Source: an uncultured Prevotellaceae bacterium (GTDB lineage Bacteria > Bacteroidota > Bacteroidia > Bacteroidales > Bacteroidaceae). From it: 8,246 bases of DNA. This document shows positions 4,818 to 8,246 of the stretch, in pieces. Position 1 is the first letter of the stretch. Each line of letters starts with the position of its first letter. Made by a program: the position numbers and the translations under genes. The stretch covers positions 1 to 8,246 of the forward strand of contig OMTC01000061.1 in the NCBI GenBank assembly GCA_900313845.1, given 5' to 3'. The notes below the pieces were generated by a model. It had not been told where the DNA came from and did no database searches. It worked only from the letters and a program-made list of their open reading frames with translations.

Positions 4818-7800
4818 ATGAAAACATTGAAAATTGTAAGTTTGGTATTCTTCACCATGTTGCTTGCCATGAACATGGATGCCCAAACAGCAAAAAACAA
4901 CAAGAAAAAGACTATGGATAACTACGAACAATTATGGAAACAGATTGAGGAGTATCAGAAGAAAGACCAGCCACGTTCAGCGGAGAAGGTCATTCTTGAG
5001 ATTTACGACAAAGCGGAGAAAGAAAAGAACTTTGGACAACTGATGAAGGCGGGAATGATGCTGATGACGGCGCAATGCAACATCTCGCCCGATAGCGCTT
5101 TTATTGCTATCGACAAGTTGGAAGCCATGCCTACGGGAAATGTGGCAGAAGAGGCACTGAAAAACGCGTTGATGGCATCCGTTTATTCGGAAATTCCGTA
5201 TAGCATTACCCGCTATAATGAGGACTATAGGAAGCGTTTCGATACAGGCAAGGATGAGTATGCTCGCAAGTCGATTGAAAATATGGAGGCGCTCGCTGGC
5301 GTGAATGCCCAAGCCTACGAATCGCTCTACACGAAGGGCGTAGATAGCCGACTCTACCAGCATGATGTGCTTTCGCTTGTGTTGCTCTTTTGGGATGGTA
5401 GAAACTATTCCAACATAGAGGAAAAAGTAGCAGCGTTTGAGAGGGCAGCGAGGATTTACAAGGATAAGGGCATGGTTGATGCTGCCAACTTGATGCAAAT
5501 GAAGGCGTGGAAGTATCAGACGGAGTTGCAGAGCAAGAGTAAGCGAATGAGCCAGGATGACTTCGTCCAGAAGTTAAAGACTATGTACGAGCAGAACCTC
5601 AACATGGAGACGGGTGCTGATGCCTTTGTTGAATACATGAGGAATGTGAATAACACGAAGAAACCGCTTACCTACACTCAGCAATTGGAACTCGCTCGCT
5701 GGGCGCTGAAGCAATGGCCCGACTCCAAGCTTTCGAATACCATCAAGAATATGGAAATTCAGGCACTCAAGCCAGAGGTGAGCATCACACAAGACAACAA
5801 TTTGTTTGATGAACTCTATGCCAACCAGGAATTCAGCGTGTTTATTCGTCACCGCAATGTGAAGACGGTGACGGTGAAGGTGGATGGCAAAGTGTGGAAG
5901 ACACTGAATTTCCCTTACGTGGAAGGAACGGCGGAGGAGTTGCAGACTGAAGAACTGAAGATGAAGCAAGGGGCTGGACTCCATTGGATAACACTGGAGT
6001 CGGGAGGTGTGCGTGATAAAACTCAACTGCATCTTTCGAGCATCAAGACGATGTGCTTCATTATGCCTTGGGGTGAACGAATGACTGTAGTCGTGGATGC
6101 GCTCTCGGGCAGGCCTGTGGAAGGATGCAAAGTGGTAGGAACTTGGAGTGAACGAGTGGGTCGAGAGTGGAAAAGCATGAAGGAGGAATACCTGACCAAC
6201 AAGAACGGAGAAGCTATCGTTGGAAACAAAGTGAGAGAAGTGATCGCGATTCGTTGTGAGGGAGACACTTGCCAAAATTACATGTTTGGCAATATTGATA
6301 ATTACAGAGGCAATCGAAAGAACATCATTTACCAGTGTTTCACCGACCGTGCCATTTATCGCCCAGGACAAACAGTCCATGTGTCGGGATTGGTTTATCG
6401 TCAAGATGGTGATGTGACTCAGGCTTTGAAGAACGAACAAGTGGAAGTGGTTCTTCGTGATGCCAATTGGCAGGAAGTGGGAAGAACCATGGTGAGAACT
6501 GATGATTTCGGCTGTGCCAGCACTGATTTCGTTTTGCCAAAGGACAGGTTGAATGGCCACTTTAGTCTTTCGTTTGGTGAAGCGAGCCACTCTTTCCGTG
6601 TGGAGGAATACAAGCGTCCTACCTTCACCGTCGAAATAGAAAAGCCTGAGGGACGCTTCTCCGTGGGTGATTCCATCGAACTGATAGGAACAGTGAAAAC
6701 CTATAGCGGTGTGCCTGTTCAGGATGCCAAGGTGGAATGGGAAGTGGAATCTGGAATACGTAGTTTCTGGTATTGGCGATGGGATAATAATCTCGAATAT
6801 GTGGATGATGGTGAAATGCAGACCGACGAGAACGGACAATTCCGCGTGAAAGTATATTTGGACGGTGACAGGTTGGTGAACGACGACGATGAGGAAGAAG
6901 ATGAAGAACAAAAGCTCTGGCGCACGCCTGAAGTTCTGATGTATAATCTGAATGCCAAGGTGACTGACTTGGCTGGCGAAACCCACGAGGGTGAAATCAG
7001 TGTGAGAGTCAGCAAGCAGGAATTCTCTCTGCAAGTGGAGATGGAGAAGACTGCCAGCGGAGCCAAGGTGGCGAAAGGCAAGGTGAGAGCCAAGAACGCA
7101 CAGGGCGTGGATGTGCCTGCTCAGGGTGAGTGGGTGCTGCAAGACATGGATGGCAAAGAAGTTCGACGTGGCACATTCGAGGCAGGCAAGGACATCGAAA
7201 TCGACCGCTTAAAGGAATTGTCGTTTGGTTCCTACGACTTGAAGCTGACCGCCAAAGATTCGAAAAACAATACGATTCGTTATAAGGCAGATTTGATATG
7301 GTGGGATGAGAAGGGAATAGGTCGCAAGATGCGTCTGAAAAACGACTTCATTACGAGCGAGAAGGATGAGTTCTCGCCAAACGAAGGTATTGACATTTGG
7401 TATGCCCTGGCAGAGGAGGATGCTTTGACTTATCTCTATGTTGTCAGCAACGAAAAGATGATACTGAAGCGCATAGAGGTGAAGGGCACAGAATTGCAGA
7501 AGTTGCACCTCGACTACAAGCCAGAATATGGCGATGGAGTGACGGTGCTGATGGCATACGTGAAAAATGGAAAGAAACACAAGATGGAGAAGCATATCAG
7601 ACTGGCTTTGCCTGAAAAGGATTTGGCACTGAGTTGGACTACTTTCCGCGATAAACTGACTCCAGGTCAGCAAGAGACTTGGACCATGCGCGTGGTGGAC
7701 AAGCAGGGCAAGCCTGTACCTGCTCAGCTCATGGCAACGATGTATGATACATCGCTCGATGTGTATGAAAAACTGTCCTGGCCATTTAGTTTGCAATTCT

Positions 7801-8246
7801 ATCGCAGACTTCCACTTTTATCGAGCAATTTCGCTTCTGGCGGACACTTGGGTGGAATGTCACTCGACTTTAAAACGTCATTCAAAAAGGAGATGAGCCG
7901 TGCGTTCAGCCGTCTCAACCCATACGAGTATTCATTCAGTGATTTCCGTAATAGAAGAATGGTTCTTTCTTCTGCTCCGCTCAGAGAGATGGCGGTCGGT
8001 GCTCAAAGTGCTGATTTCGGAGATGTAGTCAAGTATGAAAAAGCATCTGACGAAAATCTTACCATAGGTGGTCCTTTGCTAACAGGTGCAGCAGTCGAAG
8101 AAGTCGTTGTTGAAAACCCTCTGCTGCCTGCTTCGGGCATGAATGGGGCAGGGGAAAGCAGTCATTCTGCTCCACTCCGTGAGAACTTCAACGAGACAGC
8201 GTTCTTCTATCCAAATCTGCAAACCAACGCAAAGGGAGAAGTGGAG
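4818..8246 (+). CDS. Secreted alpha-2-macroglobulin family protein, N-terminal 1143 codons
   Basis: The frame is open from the ATG at 4818 to the right edge, so the C-terminal part is absent (bacterial members usually exceed 1500 residues). Residues 1-22 form a signal peptide with likely cleavage at MDA-Q23; there is no Cys, so it is not a lipoprotein like E. coli YfhM. Residues 25 to about 310 look mainly helical, followed by beta-rich macroglobulin-like domains. Family signatures are FTDRAIYRPGQTV (508-520, MG2 domain), VEEYKRPTF (595-603), FRDKLTPGQ (943-951), MYDTSLDVY (from 975) and ENFNETAFFYP (1122-1132), the start of the A2M core domain. An acidic run (689-697) may be a loop. The thioester CxEQ site and complement-like domain would lie past the edge, so whether this is a trapping inhibitor cannot be judged. 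The likely role is a periplasmic or surface protease inhibitor protecting the envelope. It has its own promoter, divergent from the nucleotidase gene. Confidence 0.9.
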   Translation, partial: MKTLKIVSLVFFTMLLAMNMDAQTAKNNKKKTMDNYEQLWKQIEEYQKKDQPRSAEKVILEIYDKAEKEKNFGQLMKAGMMLMTAQCNISPDSAFIAIDKLEAMPTGNVAEEALKNALMASVYSEIPYSITRYNEDYRKRFDTGKDEYARKSIENMEALAGVNAQAYESLYTKGVDSRLYQHDVLSLVLLFWDGRNYSNIEEKVAAFERAARIYKDKGMVDAANLMQMKAWKYQTELQSKSKRMSQDDFVQKLKTMYEQNLNMETGADAFVEYMRNVNNTKKPLTYTQQLELARWALKQWPDSKLSNTIKNMEIQALKPEVSITQDNNLFDELYANQEFSVFIRHRNVKTVTVKVDGKVWKTLNFPYVEGTAEELQTEELKMKQGAGLHWITLESGGVRDKTQLHLSSIKTMCFIMPWGERMTVVVDALSGRPVEGCKVVGTWSERVGREWKSMKEEYLTNKNGEAIVGNKVREVIAIRCEGDTCQNYMFGNIDNYRGNRKNIIYQCFTDRAIYRPGQTVHVSGLVYRQDGDVTQALKNEQVEVVLRDANWQEVGRTMVRTDDFGCASTDFVLPKDRLNGHFSLSFGEASHSFRVEEYKRPTFTVEIEKPEGRFSVGDSIELIGTVKTYSGVPVQDAKVEWEVESGIRSFWYWRWDNNLEYVDDGEMQTDENGQFRVKVYLDGDRLVNDDDEEEDEEQKLWRTPEVLMYNLNAKVTDLAGETHEGEISVRVSKQEFSLQVEMEKTASGAKVAKGKVRAKNAQGVDVPAQGEWVLQDMDGKEVRRGTFEAGKDIEIDRLKELSFGSYDLKLTAKDSKNNTIRYKADLIWWDEKGIGRKMRLKNDFITSEKDEFSPNEGIDIWYALAEEDALTYLYVVSNEKMILKRIEVKGTELQKLHLDYKPEYGDGVTVLMAYVKNGKKHKMEKHIRLALPEKDLALSWTTFRDKLTPGQQETWTMRVVDKQGKPVPAQLMATMYDTSLDVYEKLSWPFSLQFYRRLPLLSSNFASGGHLGGMSLDFKTSFKKEMSRAFSRLNPYEYSFSDFRNRRMVLSSAPLREMAVGAQSADFGDVVKYEKASDENLTIGGPLLTGAAVEEVVVENPLLPASGMNGAGESSHSAPLRENFNETAFFYPNLQTNAKGEVE

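Noticed and set aside
4462..4827. Possible upstream extension of the nucleotidase gene supplying a signal peptide through a frameshift
   Set aside because: The overlapping frame upstream is not signal-like, runs across the predicted promoter, and the true frame has a TAG just before the TTG.
5574..7142. A 522-codon open frame on the minus strand
   Set aside because: It lies wholly inside the alpha-2-macroglobulin gene, whose family motifs are clear on the plus strand. The antisense product is rich in His, Ser and Phe, as expected from reading a Glu/Lys/Val-rich gene backwards, and shows no domain.

Overview
This window looks like chromosomal DNA from a member of the Bacteroidales, most likely Prevotella or a close relative. 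I infer this from three things: promoter elements of the Bacteroidetes type (TAnnTTTG, once with an upstream TTTG at exactly 20 bases), no convincing Shine-Dalgarno sequences before the genes, and the family character of the proteins. No RNA gene, insertion sequence, CRISPR array or phage gene was seen.

Layout: (1) 1-715, minus strand: the N-terminal part of a small envelope protein, probably a lipoprotein, with two glycine-zipper segments and a beta-sandwich-like domain; it has its own promoter and runs off the left edge. (2) 897-1700, minus: a NudC-type Nudix hydrolase with a four-cysteine zinc ribbon. (3) 1701-1936: a 236-base gene-free stretch made largely of short repeats, including a 21-base-arm inverted repeat. 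(4) 1937-2875 (or to 2893), minus: the tRNA dimethylallyltransferase MiaA. (5) 2897-2982: a compact GC-rich element able to fold into three hairpins inside an outer stem. (6) 2985-4697, minus: a 570-residue two-domain 5'-nucleotidase/cyclic phosphodiesterase family enzyme (UshA/CpdB type) that starts with TTG and lacks a signal peptide. (7) 4698-4817: a divergent promoter region. (8) 4818-8246, plus: the first 1143 codons of a secreted bacterial alpha-2-macroglobulin family protein, cut by the right edge.

The three central minus-strand genes (nucleotidase, miaA, NudC-type) point the same way and all concern nucleotides or tRNA, so they may share the one good promoter at 4719-4750. However, the gaps between them (about 90-110 and 236 bases) hold hairpins and repeats that could terminate or process the transcript. 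The alpha-2-macroglobulin gene is divergent and presumably serves envelope defence against proteases.

I found no clear new multi-gene system. The points most worth a second look are the cloverleaf-like repeat next to miaA, the forced TTG start on a signal-less nucleotidase, the non-consensus Nudix box in the NudC-type protein, and the back-to-back promoters with a nine-codon leader frame ending on the alpha-2-macroglobulin start codon.
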